A DNA stretch of 64,000 bases from assembly GCF_012034175.1 (NCBI RefSeq), contig NZ_JAATEJ010000002.1, forward strand, positions 434,001 through 498,000, read 5' to 3'. Position 1 is the first letter of the stretch. The number at the start of each line of letters is the position of its first letter. The DNA is from Actinacidiphila epipremni (GTDB lineage Bacteria; Actinomycetota; Actinomycetes; Streptomycetales; Streptomycetaceae). Below are positions 26,889 through 34,947 of the stretch, piece after piece. The notes below the pieces were generated by a model. That model had not been told where the DNA came from. It did not search any database and worked only from the letters and a program-made list of their open reading frames with translations. The position numbers and the translations under genes are program-made.

Positions 26889-28616
26889 ATGGCTGCACAC
26901 ATTGAGGACGAAACGGACGCGGGCGCGGGTGCGGTCAGCGGCGCGGGTGCCGGCCCGGGCGGCAGCACGGGCGGCAGCTCGGGCGGCAGCTCGGGCGGCA
27001 GCGCGGGCGGCAGCGCGGGCGGCAGCACGGGTGCCGGCCCGGACGGCGGTGCGCATGCCGCGACCGCCGACGCCGACGTGGTGATCGTCGGCGGCGGGCC
27101 CGCGGGGCTGCTGCTCGCGGCGGAGCTGGGTCTGCTCGGGGTACGCCCGGTCGTGCTGGAGCGGCTGCCGGAGCCCAGCCGCGAGCCAAAGGCGAACGGA
27201 CTGGTGGGCCAGGTCGTCCCCGCGCTGGACCGGCGCGGTCTGAGCGAGCCCCTGACCGGTGTGCCGGGGCCGCCGCAGCCGAACAGGGCGGGCTTCATGT
27301 TCGCCGGGATCCCGCTGAATCTGAGCGTGCTGCCCGAGAGCCCGGTCCACACCGTGGCCGTACCGCAGCACCGCATCGTCGAGGTGCTGGACGCCCGGGC
27401 GCGTGCGGCGGGCGCGGAGATACGCGCGGGCCACGAGCTGGTCGGCCTCGTCCGGCAGGACGACGCGGTGGAGCTGAAGGTGTCCGCGCCGCGGGGCGGT
27501 TACACCCTGCGGGCCCGCTATGTCGTCGGGGCGGACGGCGCCCACAGCCCGGTCCGCAAGCTCGCCGGCATCGGCTTCCCCGGGGTGACGTACGACCGCT
27601 CTGTGGGCCGGCACGCCCATGTGTCGGTCCCGGCGGGCTGGGCGGACGCGTCGGGCCTGCGGGTGCCGGGCTTCGGGACGGTGCCGCCGTTCTTCCCACG
27701 GCGGACCCCGCGCGGGGCGTTCACCTGGGCGCCGCTGCCGGGCCGCCCGCCGCTGATCGCGACGACCGAGTGGGAGCCGGTGGAGGGCGACGAGCCGATG
27801 AGCCTCGCGGAGATGCGGGCGAGCATAGGCCGGGTGCTGGGGGCGGACGTCCCCGTCGGGGCGCCGGAGGGCGAGGGCCCGTTCGTGCTGCGCCGGCTCA
27901 AGGGCGGCAACACGCGGGTGGCCGAGCGGCTGGGCGACGGGCGGCTGTTCCTGGTCGGCGACGCGGCGCACGTCTACGCCTCGGGCGGCGGCCCGGGCCT
28001 GAACGCGGGCCTCCAGGACGCGCTCAACCTCGGCTGGAAGCTGGCCGCGCAGCTCGCCGGCACCGCCCCGGAGGGCCTGCTGGCCAGCTATGACACCGAG
28101 CGCACCGCCGCCGCCCGCCGCACCCTGGTCTCCGCCCAGGCGCAGTCCGCGCTGCACCAGCCGGGGAGCGATGTGGACGCGCTGCGGGAGCTGATGGCCG
28201 AGCTGTTCCAGGACGAGGCGGCCGTCGCCAGGGCCGCCGCGCTGATAGCGGGTTCCGACCTGCGCTACGACATGGGAGGTGCGATCGACCATCCGCTGCT
28301 GGGCGCCTTCGCCCCCGACCTCGCGCTGACCACGGCGTCGGGCCCGGTGCGCCTTGCCGAACTGTCCCGTACGGGCCGGCCGTTGCTGCTCGACCTCACC
28401 GCGGCGGCGAGCGCGGCGACGCAGGTGCCGGGCTGGTCCGCCCGGGTGGACGTGATACCGGCGAGCCCGCGCCCGCCGGCCGCCGCCCCGCCGTTCACGG
28501 CCGCGCTGATCCGCCCGGACGGCTATGTGGCGTGGGCGACCTCGGCCGCCGAGCCGTCCGCGGCGGAGCTGGCGGAGCTGCGGGCGGCGGGGGCCAGGTG
28601 GTTCGGGGTGGGCTGA
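26889..28616 (+). CDS. FAD-dependent aromatic monooxygenase (PHBH fold)
   Basis: 575 residues. FAD fold ADVVIVGGGPAGLLLAAELGLLG about residues 59-81, the DG motif VVGADGAHSPVRKLAGI, and the GD motif LFLVGDAAHVYASGGGPGLNAGLQDALNLGWKLA. A C-terminal thioredoxin-like domain (RPLLLDLTAAASA...) is typical of rifampicin-monooxygenase and polyketide-hydroxylase relatives. Substrate unknown. The start ATG 26889 has GGAGGAG 9 nt upstream, so a striking 12-nt repeat encoding Gly-Ser-x-Gly (26961-27032) is really translated as an N-terminal linker. Confidence 0.88.
   Translation: MAAHIEDETDAGAGAVSGAGAGPGGSTGGSSGGSSGGSAGGSAGGSTGAGPDGGAHAATADADVVIVGGGPAGLLLAAELGLLGVRPVVLERLPEPSREPKANGLVGQVVPALDRRGLSEPLTGVPGPPQPNRAGFMFAGIPLNLSVLPESPVHTVAVPQHRIVEVLDARARAAGAEIRAGHELVGLVRQDDAVELKVSAPRGGYTLRARYVVGADGAHSPVRKLAGIGFPGVTYDRSVGRHAHVSVPAGWADASGLRVPGFGTVPPFFPRRTPRGAFTWAPLPGRPPLIATTEWEPVEGDEPMSLAEMRASIGRVLGADVPVGAPEGEGPFVLRRLKGGNTRVAERLGDGRLFLVGDAAHVYASGGGPGLNAGLQDALNLGWKLAAQLAGTAPEGLLASYDTERTAAARRTLVSAQAQSALHQPGSDVDALRELMAELFQDEAAVARAAALIAGSDLRYDMGGAIDHPLLGAFAPDLALTTASGPVRLAELSRTGRPLLLDLTAAASAATQVPGWSARVDVIPASPRPPAAAPPFTAALIRPDGYVAWATSAAEPSAAELAELRAAGARWFGVG
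26961..27032 (+). repeat. Six 12-nt tandem repeats (GGCAGCNCGGGC) inside the monooxygenase gene
   Basis: Six units in frame encode about 24 residues of Gly-Ser-(Thr/Ser/Ala)-Gly before the FAD fold. Variation is only in the third codon of each unit. Confidence 0.9.
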
Positions 28617-28701
28617 GCGGGCCGGTTGTCAGTGCCGGTGCCTACGCTGCTGGCCGACAGCGTAGGGCGCCCCCGGGGGGCGCGGGCTCAGGGGTGGGGC
28701 G

Positions 28702-30816
28702 ATGGCGGTAGTGGCGGCGGTGGAGGATGCGGGTCTGCCCGCGTCGGTGCTGGACGGCGACGACGCGTACGGGCCGCGGATGCGGGCCGAGCATGCGCAG
28801 TTGCTGGCGTCGCCCGGGGTGGGCGCGTTGCTGGCGCACTGCGGGACGCTGGGGCAGGTCAGGGCCGGGGTGCGGTGGCGGGCGCAGGCGGCGGAGCTGG
28901 TCGCGGCGGCGCCGCGCGGGGCGGAGGCGGTGCGGGAGCTGCTGGCGGGTTTCGCGGCGCAGCCGGAGGGGCGCTTCACCGTCCGGGACGGGGACAGGGA
29001 GCCGGTCCGGCAGCGCGGGCTGACGGGCTGGGCGAACACCGCGCTGGTGCGGGGCCTGCTGTGGGCGCTGGCCGATCTGGCGGCGGCGGCCGAGCCCGGC
29101 CCGGAGGCGGATCCGGACGGGCCCGGGGTGGCGGCGGTGCGGCTGGCCGGGGCGTGTGCGCGCCATGCCGGTACGGGGCTCGGCGGGCGGGGCGGTGAGG
29201 CGCGTACCGGCCAGGTGGCGACGACCGCGGTCGCGGTGCTGGGCAGCTTCGACGGCGACCTGGGCGCGTACGCCGTCACCGAACTGGCGGGGCTGCGGGC
29301 GGTGGTGCGCAACCGCACGGTGCTCAAGGCGGCCGAGCGGGCGCAGTTGGAGGTGGCCGGGCGGGCGGGGCTGGTGCCGTCGCAGTTGCGGGAGCGCACG
29401 GTGCCGACGGCGGGGCTGGACGCGGAGCACCGGCGGGCGGTGCCGCTGCCGGACGGGTCGACGGCGGTGCTGGCGGTGGACGGCGCGGGTGCGGCGTCGC
29501 TGACGTACCGGACGGCGGCGGGCCGGCGGGTCGCGTCGGTCCCGGCGTCGGCGAGGAAGGAGGCGGCGGCCGAGGTCGCCGGGCTGAAGGGAGAGCTGCG
29601 GGGGCTGCGCAAGCTGCTGGCGGGCGAGCGGTCCCGGTTGGAGGAGCTGCTGGCGTCGGGCGCGACCTGGAGCGGTGAGCGCTGGCAGCGCCTCTACGCC
29701 GACCATCCGCTGGTGGGCGCGCCGGCGACGTCGCTGCTGTGGGAGGTGCGCCCGGCCGGTGGCGGCGCGGGCGAGGCGGCGGAGTCGGCCGGGTGGCGCG
29801 CCGGGTTTCCCGAGCGGGCCGGGGCGGGCTGGGTGCTGGCGGCGACCGACGGGACGGCGGCGGCGGTCGGCGCCGGGGACACGGTGCGGTTGTGGCATCC
29901 GCTGCGGGCGGAGCCGGAGGAGGTGCAGATGTGGCGGACGGCGGTGGCCGAGCGCGAGCTGCGGCAGCCGTTCAAGCAGGCGTTCCGCGAGGTGTATCCG
30001 CTGACGCCGGCGGAGGAGGCGAGCGGCGGGTATTCCAACCGGTTCGCGGCGCATGTGCTGCGCTTCGGGCAGGCCAGGTCGCTGATGGCGGCGCGCGGCT
30101 GGTCGGCGTCGCATCTGGGCTTCTGGGACGGGGGTGACGAGGGCGAGGCGATACGGGTGATGCCGGCGGCCGGGCCGGTGGAGTGGCGGGCGCGGTTCGA
30201 CTACCAGCTGGTGGAGGAGTCGCGGCACACGGTGTACGGGACGGGCGAGCTGTGCTCCAGCAACCGGGTGCGGTTCGAGCGCCGGCCGCTGCGCGGCGGG
30301 GGACGCGGGTGGACGCCGGTGGCGCCGGCGCAGGTGCCGCCGCTGGTGCTGAGCGAGGCGCTGCGGGACGTGGACCTGTTCGTCGAGGTGGCGTCGATCG
30401 CGGCGGACGAGCAGTGGCGGGACGCGGCGGAGGGGCGGTTGGCCGGCCGGTGGCACGAGGCGGCGTTCGGGCCGCTGCCGCCGTCCGCGGAGGTGCGCAA
30501 GGAGGCGCTGGCCCGGCTGCTGCCGCGGACCAGGATCGCCGGCCGGGTGGAGCTGGACGGCCGGTTCCTGCGGGTGCGCGGCGACCGGACGACGTATCGG
30601 ATCCATCTGGGCTCGGGCAATGTGCTGATGGAGCCGAACGACGCCTATCTGTGCGTCGTGCCGGCGGGGCGGCAGGCGGCGGGCGACCGGGTGTTCCTGC
30701 CGTTCGAGGCGGACGGCGGGCTGCTGGCGGTGGTGCTGTCCAAGGCGTTCCTGCTGGCGGACGACGCCCGGATCACCGATCCGTCGATCGTCCGTCAGCT
30801 GCCGCCGCTGCCGTGA
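28702..30816 (+). CDS. DUF4132-domain protein
   Basis: 704 residues. The C-terminal half carries the DUF4132 core: SGERWQRLYADHPLVGAPATSLLWEV, LWHPLRAEPEEVQMWRTAVAERELRQPFKQAFREVYPLT, and the final GSGNVLMEPNDAYLCVVPAG...VFLPFEADGGLLAVVLSKAFLLADD. The N-terminal third is Ala/Gly-rich helical sequence. It has no signal peptide or membrane segment. DUF4132 relatives sit next to MoxR/VWA genes in some genomes, but none are here. Function unknown. ATG 28702 follows AGGGGTGGGG. Proteins of this type are often longer, so the 5' end may be eroded. Confidence 0.75.
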   Translation: MAVVAAVEDAGLPASVLDGDDAYGPRMRAEHAQLLASPGVGALLAHCGTLGQVRAGVRWRAQAAELVAAAPRGAEAVRELLAGFAAQPEGRFTVRDGDREPVRQRGLTGWANTALVRGLLWALADLAAAAEPGPEADPDGPGVAAVRLAGACARHAGTGLGGRGGEARTGQVATTAVAVLGSFDGDLGAYAVTELAGLRAVVRNRTVLKAAERAQLEVAGRAGLVPSQLRERTVPTAGLDAEHRRAVPLPDGSTAVLAVDGAGAASLTYRTAAGRRVASVPASARKEAAAEVAGLKGELRGLRKLLAGERSRLEELLASGATWSGERWQRLYADHPLVGAPATSLLWEVRPAGGGAGEAAESAGWRAGFPERAGAGWVLAATDGTAAAVGAGDTVRLWHPLRAEPEEVQMWRTAVAERELRQPFKQAFREVYPLTPAEEASGGYSNRFAAHVLRFGQARSLMAARGWSASHLGFWDGGDEGEAIRVMPAAGPVEWRARFDYQLVEESRHTVYGTGELCSSNRVRFERRPLRGGGRGWTPVAPAQVPPLVLSEALRDVDLFVEVASIAADEQWRDAAEGRLAGRWHEAAFGPLPPSAEVRKEALARLLPRTRIAGRVELDGRFLRVRGDRTTYRIHLGSGNVLMEPNDAYLCVVPAGRQAAGDRVFLPFEADGGLLAVVLSKAFLLADDARITDPSIVRQLPPLP

Positions 30817-30819
30817 GGG

Positions 30820-31092
30820 TCAGCGGCGGTCGCGGGAGTCGCCGAAGAATATGCGGTAGAGGATGAGCAGGACGAGCGAGCCGCCGATCGCGGCGAGCCA
30901 GGTCCTGCCGTTGAAGAACTCGTGCGGCACCGGCTTGTCCCAGAGCTTGGTGGACAGCCAGCCGCCGAGGAAGGCGCCGACGATGCCGATGAGGGTGGTG
31001 CCGACCAGCCCGCCGGGGTCGCGCCCCGGCAGGATGATCTTGGCGATGGCGCCGGCGAGCAGGCCCAGAACGATCCATCCGATGATGCCCAT
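30820..31092 (-). CDS. GlsB/YeaQ/YmgE-family small membrane protein
   Basis: 90 residues, three hydrophobic helices: GIIGWIVLGLLAGAIAKIILPGRDPGG, TLIGIVGAFLGGWLSTKLW and TWLAAIGGSLVLLILYRIFFG. The GRDPGG and GAFLGG motifs identify the family, linked to stress and membrane integrity in other bacteria. The internal ATG 31092 gives the family-like start MGIIGW. Convergent with the DUF4132 gene, with only 3 nt between stops. Confidence 0.88.
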   Translation of the reverse strand: MGIIGWIVLGLLAGAIAKIILPGRDPGGLVGTTLIGIVGAFLGGWLSTKLWDKPVPHEFFNGRTWLAAIGGSLVLLILYRIFFGDSRDRR

Positions 31093-31175
31093 AGCCGCGT
31101 TATGCCCGCCGGGTCCCGTCACACACCTGTTCGGCGATGTGACGGGAGGTCAGCAGCCCCGAACACCCGCGGGGG

Positions 31176-31364
31176 TCACCTGCTGCGGTCGGTGTGGCGG
31201 TAGCCGAAGGGGCCGGGCAGGTCCACCGAGGTGGTGCGCCGGCCGCGGGTGGACCAGGTGCGGTGCGCGCCCTTGCGGCCGATGGTCAGGGACAGCGACT
31301 TGCGGTTCACGTTGACCCGCACGCCGGGCAGGATGTGGAAGGACTTGCGGAATGTCACGGGCAT
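31176..31364 (-). CDS. DUF4236-type small protein
   Basis: 62 residues: FRKSFHILPGVRVNVNRKSLSLTIGRKGAHRTWSTRGRRTTSVDLPGPFGYR. This beta-rich pattern (FRKS...PGVRVN.....S.T.G.KG....) is the DUF4236 family, function unknown. The start is certain from GGAGGTGTTCC upstream of ATG 31364. It stands alone. Confidence 0.82.
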   Translation of the reverse strand: MPVTFRKSFHILPGVRVNVNRKSLSLTIGRKGAHRTWSTRGRRTTSVDLPGPFGYRHTDRSR

Positions 31365-31469
31365 GGAACACCTCCGGAAAGCTCGTGGTGGTCGGTCCGT
31401 GTGCCCGCGTTCCGGCTTTTCACGGCTGCGCGGAGGGCAGTTGACGCTTTGCCGGCGCCCTCCTGGCTG

Positions 31470-32324
31470 CTATTCGGCTGCGTTCCCGGCCGCGTCCTGC
31501 TCGGCGAAGATCTCGCGGGCGGCGGTGACGGCGTTGAGGGCGGCGGGGAAGCCGGCGTAGCCGGAGAGCTGGGTGAGCAGCGTGACGATCTCCTCGCGGG
31601 TGCCGCCGACGTGCAGGAAGGCCCGCAGGTGGACGCGCAGTTGGGGGCCGGCGGTGCCGAGGGCGGTGCACATGGCGATGGTGGCGAGCTCGCGGGTGCG
31701 CAGGTCCAGGCCGGTGCGGGCGTAGACGTCGCCGAAGACGTACTCGACGAGGTAGCGCCCGAGGTCGGGGGCGATGCCGGCGAGGGAGTCGACGACCGCG
31801 GGCCCGGCGGGGCCGTCCACCGCCCGCAGCAGGTCCAGGCCGCGGGCGTAGCGGTCGCCGCCGGCGGGCTCCTCCGCGATGGCCGTGTCGCCCTCGCCGC
31901 CCTCGCCGCCCTCGTCACCGTCGCCCCGCGCGGTGAAGACCTCGCGGGCCGCGGCCAGCGCGTTGAGGGCGGCGGGGAAGCCGGCGTAGACGCTGGTGTG
32001 GATGAAGGTCTCGACGATCTCCCGCCGGGTGCAGCCCACGTTGAGCGCGCCGGCGATGTGGAAGCGCAGCTGCGGGGCGGCGTTGCCGAGCGCGGCCAGC
32101 GCCGCGATGGTGCCGATCTGGCGCTGCCGCGGGGTCAGGCCGGGCTGGGACCAGATGTCGCCGTAGCCGAATTCGACGGTGAAGCGGGCGAGGTCGGGGG
32201 CGGTCTCGGCGACCGGGCCGAGCACCGGGTTGTGCTCGCCGCCGGTGACCAGCCGGAGCGCGGCCAGGCCACGGGTGTAGCGGTCGTCGCTGCCGGATGC
32301 GTGAGCTGCGGGTTCGTGCGTCAT
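31470..32324 (-). CDS. Tandem carboxymuconolactone decarboxylase-domain protein
   Basis: 284 residues with two copies of the CMD fold. Each has a similar core: LTPRQRQIGTIAALAALGNAAPQLRFHIAGALNVGCTRREIVETFIHTSVYAGFPAALNAL in the first, and LDLRTRELATIAMCTALGTAGPQLRVHLRAFLHVGGTREEIVTLLTQLSGYAGFPAALNAV in the second, joined by an acidic linker. Neither has the CxxC of AhpD, so hydroperoxide reduction is unlikely; gamma-carboxymuconolactone-decarboxylase-like or ring-related chemistry is possible. No protocatechuate genes are nearby. Confidence 0.88.
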   Translation of the reverse strand: MTHEPAAHASGSDDRYTRGLAALRLVTGGEHNPVLGPVAETAPDLARFTVEFGYGDIWSQPGLTPRQRQIGTIAALAALGNAAPQLRFHIAGALNVGCTRREIVETFIHTSVYAGFPAALNALAAAREVFTARGDGDEGGEGGEGDTAIAEEPAGGDRYARGLDLLRAVDGPAGPAVVDSLAGIAPDLGRYLVEYVFGDVYARTGLDLRTRELATIAMCTALGTAGPQLRVHLRAFLHVGGTREEIVTLLTQLSGYAGFPAALNAVTAAREIFAEQDAAGNAAE

Positions 32325-32348
32325 GTGAGGGACGCTACGACTTCGAGC

Positions 32349-34055
32349 TCACTCCAGCGCAAGGACGTTCGCCCCGGCCGTGGCGCCGGCCGCGCGCGGA
32401 GCCGCGACCCCGTCCGGGTCGGCCGGGGGTGGCGCCCCGCCGGGGGCAGGCGCCGGCGGCAGCGTGATGTGGACGGTCAGCCCCTCCCCCGGCGCGGTGT
32501 CGAGCCGCACCGTGCCGTGGTGGGCCTGGACGACGGCCTGGACTATGGCCATGCCCAGCCCCGCTCCCCCGGTGTCCGGCGCCCGTTCTGCGTCGGCGCG
32601 GAAGAAGCGGTCGAAGGCGCGTGCGGCGTCCGCGGGTTCGAGCCCGGGCCCGGAGTCGGCGATCCGCAGCCGTACGCCCGTGGCGTCGCCCTCCACCTCG
32701 ATGACCAGCGGCGCGTCCGCGGGCGTATGGGCGCGGACGTTGCTGAGCAGGTTGCCGACGACCTGCCGCAGCCCCGCCTCGTCGCCGAGCGCGTACGCCC
32801 CGCGCGCGCCGGCCGGCAGCAGCAGCGTCTGCGGGCGGCCCGGCTGCTGCGCGGCGAGGTCGGCGGCGGCGTCCCGTACCAGCGCGCACAGGTCGACCGG
32901 CTGGAAGTCCAGCTCGGGGCGTTCCTCCAGCCGGGCCAGGGCCAGGAGTTCGTCGACGAGCCGGCTCATCCGCTGGGCCTCGGCGGAGACCCGGCTGAGG
33001 GCGCGGTCCTTGTCGGCGGCGTCGAGCATGCCCTTCTCGTAGAGCTGGAGGTAGCCCTGCACGGAGGCGAGCGGGGTGCGCAGTTCATGGGAGGCGTCGG
33101 CGAGGAAGTGCCGCAGCTGCGCGGTGGCGCGTTCGCTCTCGGTCACGGCGGTCTCGATCTGCTGGAGCATCGCGTTGAGCGCGGTGCTGAGCTGCCGGAC
33201 CTCGGTGGAGCCGTGCCGGGAGGTGGCGATGCGCCGCGACAGGTCGCCCTCGGCGATCGCGGAGGCGGTCTCGACCATGGTCTCCAGCGGGCTGAGCCGG
33301 CGCCGGGCGGCGCTCAGCGAGCCGACCGCGAGCAGTCCCAGCAGCCCGAGGCCGGCCAGCGACTCCCACACCAGCAGCTTGTGGATGGCGTGTTCCAGGC
33401 CGCTGTAGCGCATGCCCTGCACGACCATGCTGCCGTCGCCGAGCCGGGTGACGACGACCCGGTAGTCGGTGCCGGCGGCGCGTACGTTGACGGCCTTGCC
33501 GCTGCGGGCCAGCGCGGCCGGTTCGTGCAGGCCGGCGGTGAGGTCGGCGCGCAGCCGGTTGTCGGCGCCGCCGTCGTTCTCGCACACCGAGGAGTTGCGG
33601 CCGTCCTCGTCGAGGACGACGAAGAGGTCCTGCTTGAAGGCCTTGGCGAAGGACAGCCCGCCGTCGCCGTCGTCCCTGCCGTCCTTGCCGGCCTGGAGGA
33701 TGCCGGCGAGGGTGCACAGCCGCGCCAGGCCGTCGGCGGTGACCGGCGCGCTGCTGAGCGAGCGCTGCGAGTCGCGCAGGGTGTGGTCGATCTCACTGCC
33801 GAGCACCATGTACGTCGCCATGACGCTGAAGCCGGCGGTCGCCAGCAGCCCGAGGGCGACGAAGGCGACGTTGGCGAGCGTCAGCCGGGCCCGCAGCGTC
33901 CGCGGCCGGGGCAGCAGCCGCCGCCGGCCCACCGCGCACACCGGGTCGTACGTACGGTAGGGGCCCCGCGAGCCGTAGCCCCCTGGGCCGTATCCGCGCG
34001 AGCCGTACCCGCCGCCGCCCGGCACCCCGCTCGCCCACAGCCCGCCGAACCGCAC
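32349..34055 (-). CDS. Sensor histidine kinase
   Basis: 568 residues. A Gly/Tyr-rich cytosolic N-terminus (1-45), TM1 about 58-86, an extracellular sensor domain of about 140 residues, TM2 about 227-248, a HAMP linker, the HisKA box ASHELRTPLASVQGY with His323, and an HATPase with NLLSNVRAHTP (N box), IADSGPGLEP (G1) and GGAGLGMAIV (G2). GTG start one nucleotide after the response-regulator stop, so tightly coupled. The signal is unknown; the divergent MMPL exporter is a likely target. Confidence 0.92.
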   Translation of the reverse strand: MRFGGLWASGVPGGGGYGSRGYGPGGYGSRGPYRTYDPVCAVGRRRLLPRPRTLRARLTLANVAFVALGLLATAGFSVMATYMVLGSEIDHTLRDSQRSLSSAPVTADGLARLCTLAGILQAGKDGRDDGDGGLSFAKAFKQDLFVVLDEDGRNSSVCENDGGADNRLRADLTAGLHEPAALARSGKAVNVRAAGTDYRVVVTRLGDGSMVVQGMRYSGLEHAIHKLLVWESLAGLGLLGLLAVGSLSAARRRLSPLETMVETASAIAEGDLSRRIATSRHGSTEVRQLSTALNAMLQQIETAVTESERATAQLRHFLADASHELRTPLASVQGYLQLYEKGMLDAADKDRALSRVSAEAQRMSRLVDELLALARLEERPELDFQPVDLCALVRDAAADLAAQQPGRPQTLLLPAGARGAYALGDEAGLRQVVGNLLSNVRAHTPADAPLVIEVEGDATGVRLRIADSGPGLEPADAARAFDRFFRADAERAPDTGGAGLGMAIVQAVVQAHHGTVRLDTAPGEGLTVHITLPPAPAPGGAPPPADPDGVAAPRAAGATAGANVLALE

Positions 34056-34056
34056 G

Positions 34057-34788
34057 TCAGGCCTGCTCGACGGCGCGCAGCCCGTACCCGACGCCGCGCC
34101 GGGTCTCGATGAGCGGCGGCCCGAACCGGTCGAGCTTGCGCCGCAGGTAGGAGATGTAGGTCTCGACGACGGTGGACGGCACCACCGTCTCGTACTGCCA
34201 CACGTGCTGGAGCAGCTGCTCCTTGGAGATGATCCGCCCGGCGTGCCGCAGCAGGTGCCGCAGCAGGTTGTACTCGGTGGGCGTCAGCTCCACCGGCTGG
34301 CCGGCCCGGCGCACCGAGTACGTCGCCTCGTCCATCTCCAGGTCGCCGTGCCGCAGCACCCGGTCGGCGACGCCGGCCGAGCGCCGGGTGCGGCGCAGCA
34401 CGGCGTGCACGCGGGCGACGACCTCGTCGACGCCGAAGGGCTTGGTGATGTAGTCGTCCCCGCCGAGCGCGAGCCCCGCGACGACGTCGCGCGGCGCGTC
34501 CCGCGCGGTCACGAAGATGACGGCCAGGTCGTCCTCCCCGGAGCGCCCGGCGGAGTGCTCGGCGCGCAGCGCGCGGCAGACCTCCCAGCCGTTGCCGTCC
34601 GGCAGCATCACGTCGAGCAGGACGAGGTCGGGCCGGTGCGCGCGGACGGCGGCGAGCGCCTCCCGCCGGGTGGCGGCGCAGTGGACGGTGAAGCCGTTGT
34701 AGGTCAGCGTGATGCGCAGGATGTCCGCGATTCCCGGCTCGTCCTCGACGACGAGCACCGTGGGAGCCGTACCGACAGCTGTCTCCAT
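34057..34788 (-). CDS. OmpR/PhoB-family response regulator
   Basis: 243 residues. Receiver domain with TVLVVEDEPGIADIL, the phosphoacceptor region LVLLDVMLPDGNGWE, VIFVTARDA and DDYITKPFGVDE. The winged-helix C-terminus is recognisable by VELTPTEYNLLRHLLRHAGRIISKEQLLQHVW and VVETYISYLRRKLD. Start ATG 34788; longer frames read across the divergent promoter. Partner of the kinase gene 1 nt downstream. Confidence 0.94.
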   Translation of the reverse strand: METAVGTAPTVLVVEDEPGIADILRITLTYNGFTVHCAATRREALAAVRAHRPDLVLLDVMLPDGNGWEVCRALRAEHSAGRSGEDDLAVIFVTARDAPRDVVAGLALGGDDYITKPFGVDEVVARVHAVLRRTRRSAGVADRVLRHGDLEMDEATYSVRRAGQPVELTPTEYNLLRHLLRHAGRIISKEQLLQHVWQYETVVPSTVVETYISYLRRKLDRFGPPLIETRRGVGYGLRAVEQA

Positions 34789-34947
34789 GCCGTCCAGTAT
34801 CCGCAAGGCCCGTGACACCCGGCGGGCGCGAACTTTGGAGTTCCTTGAGAGAAGTCGGATCGGCTTGGTCCGGGCGTTGTGACACCTGACTCTGGAGTGG
34901 GGCGAGTGGATCACAACGGATGACGGACGAATGATGGGGGATGGATC
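34789..34947. promoter_or_regulatory. Divergent promoter region, response regulator / MMPL transporter
   Basis: A 159-nt gap between divergent genes, less GC-rich than its flanks (for example GAACTTTGGAGTTCCTTGAGAGAAG). It should hold both promoters and probably binding sites of the response regulator; exact sites not assigned. Confidence 0.5.

Noticed and set aside
26889..30816. Antibiotic biosynthesis cluster suggested by the FAD monooxygenase
   Set aside because: No PKS, NRPS, terpene or tailoring genes are nearby; a TetR/monooxygenase pair alone is not a cluster.
31470..32324. Internal duplication as recent gene fusion
   Set aside because: The two CMD halves are well diverged, as usual for this two-domain family.
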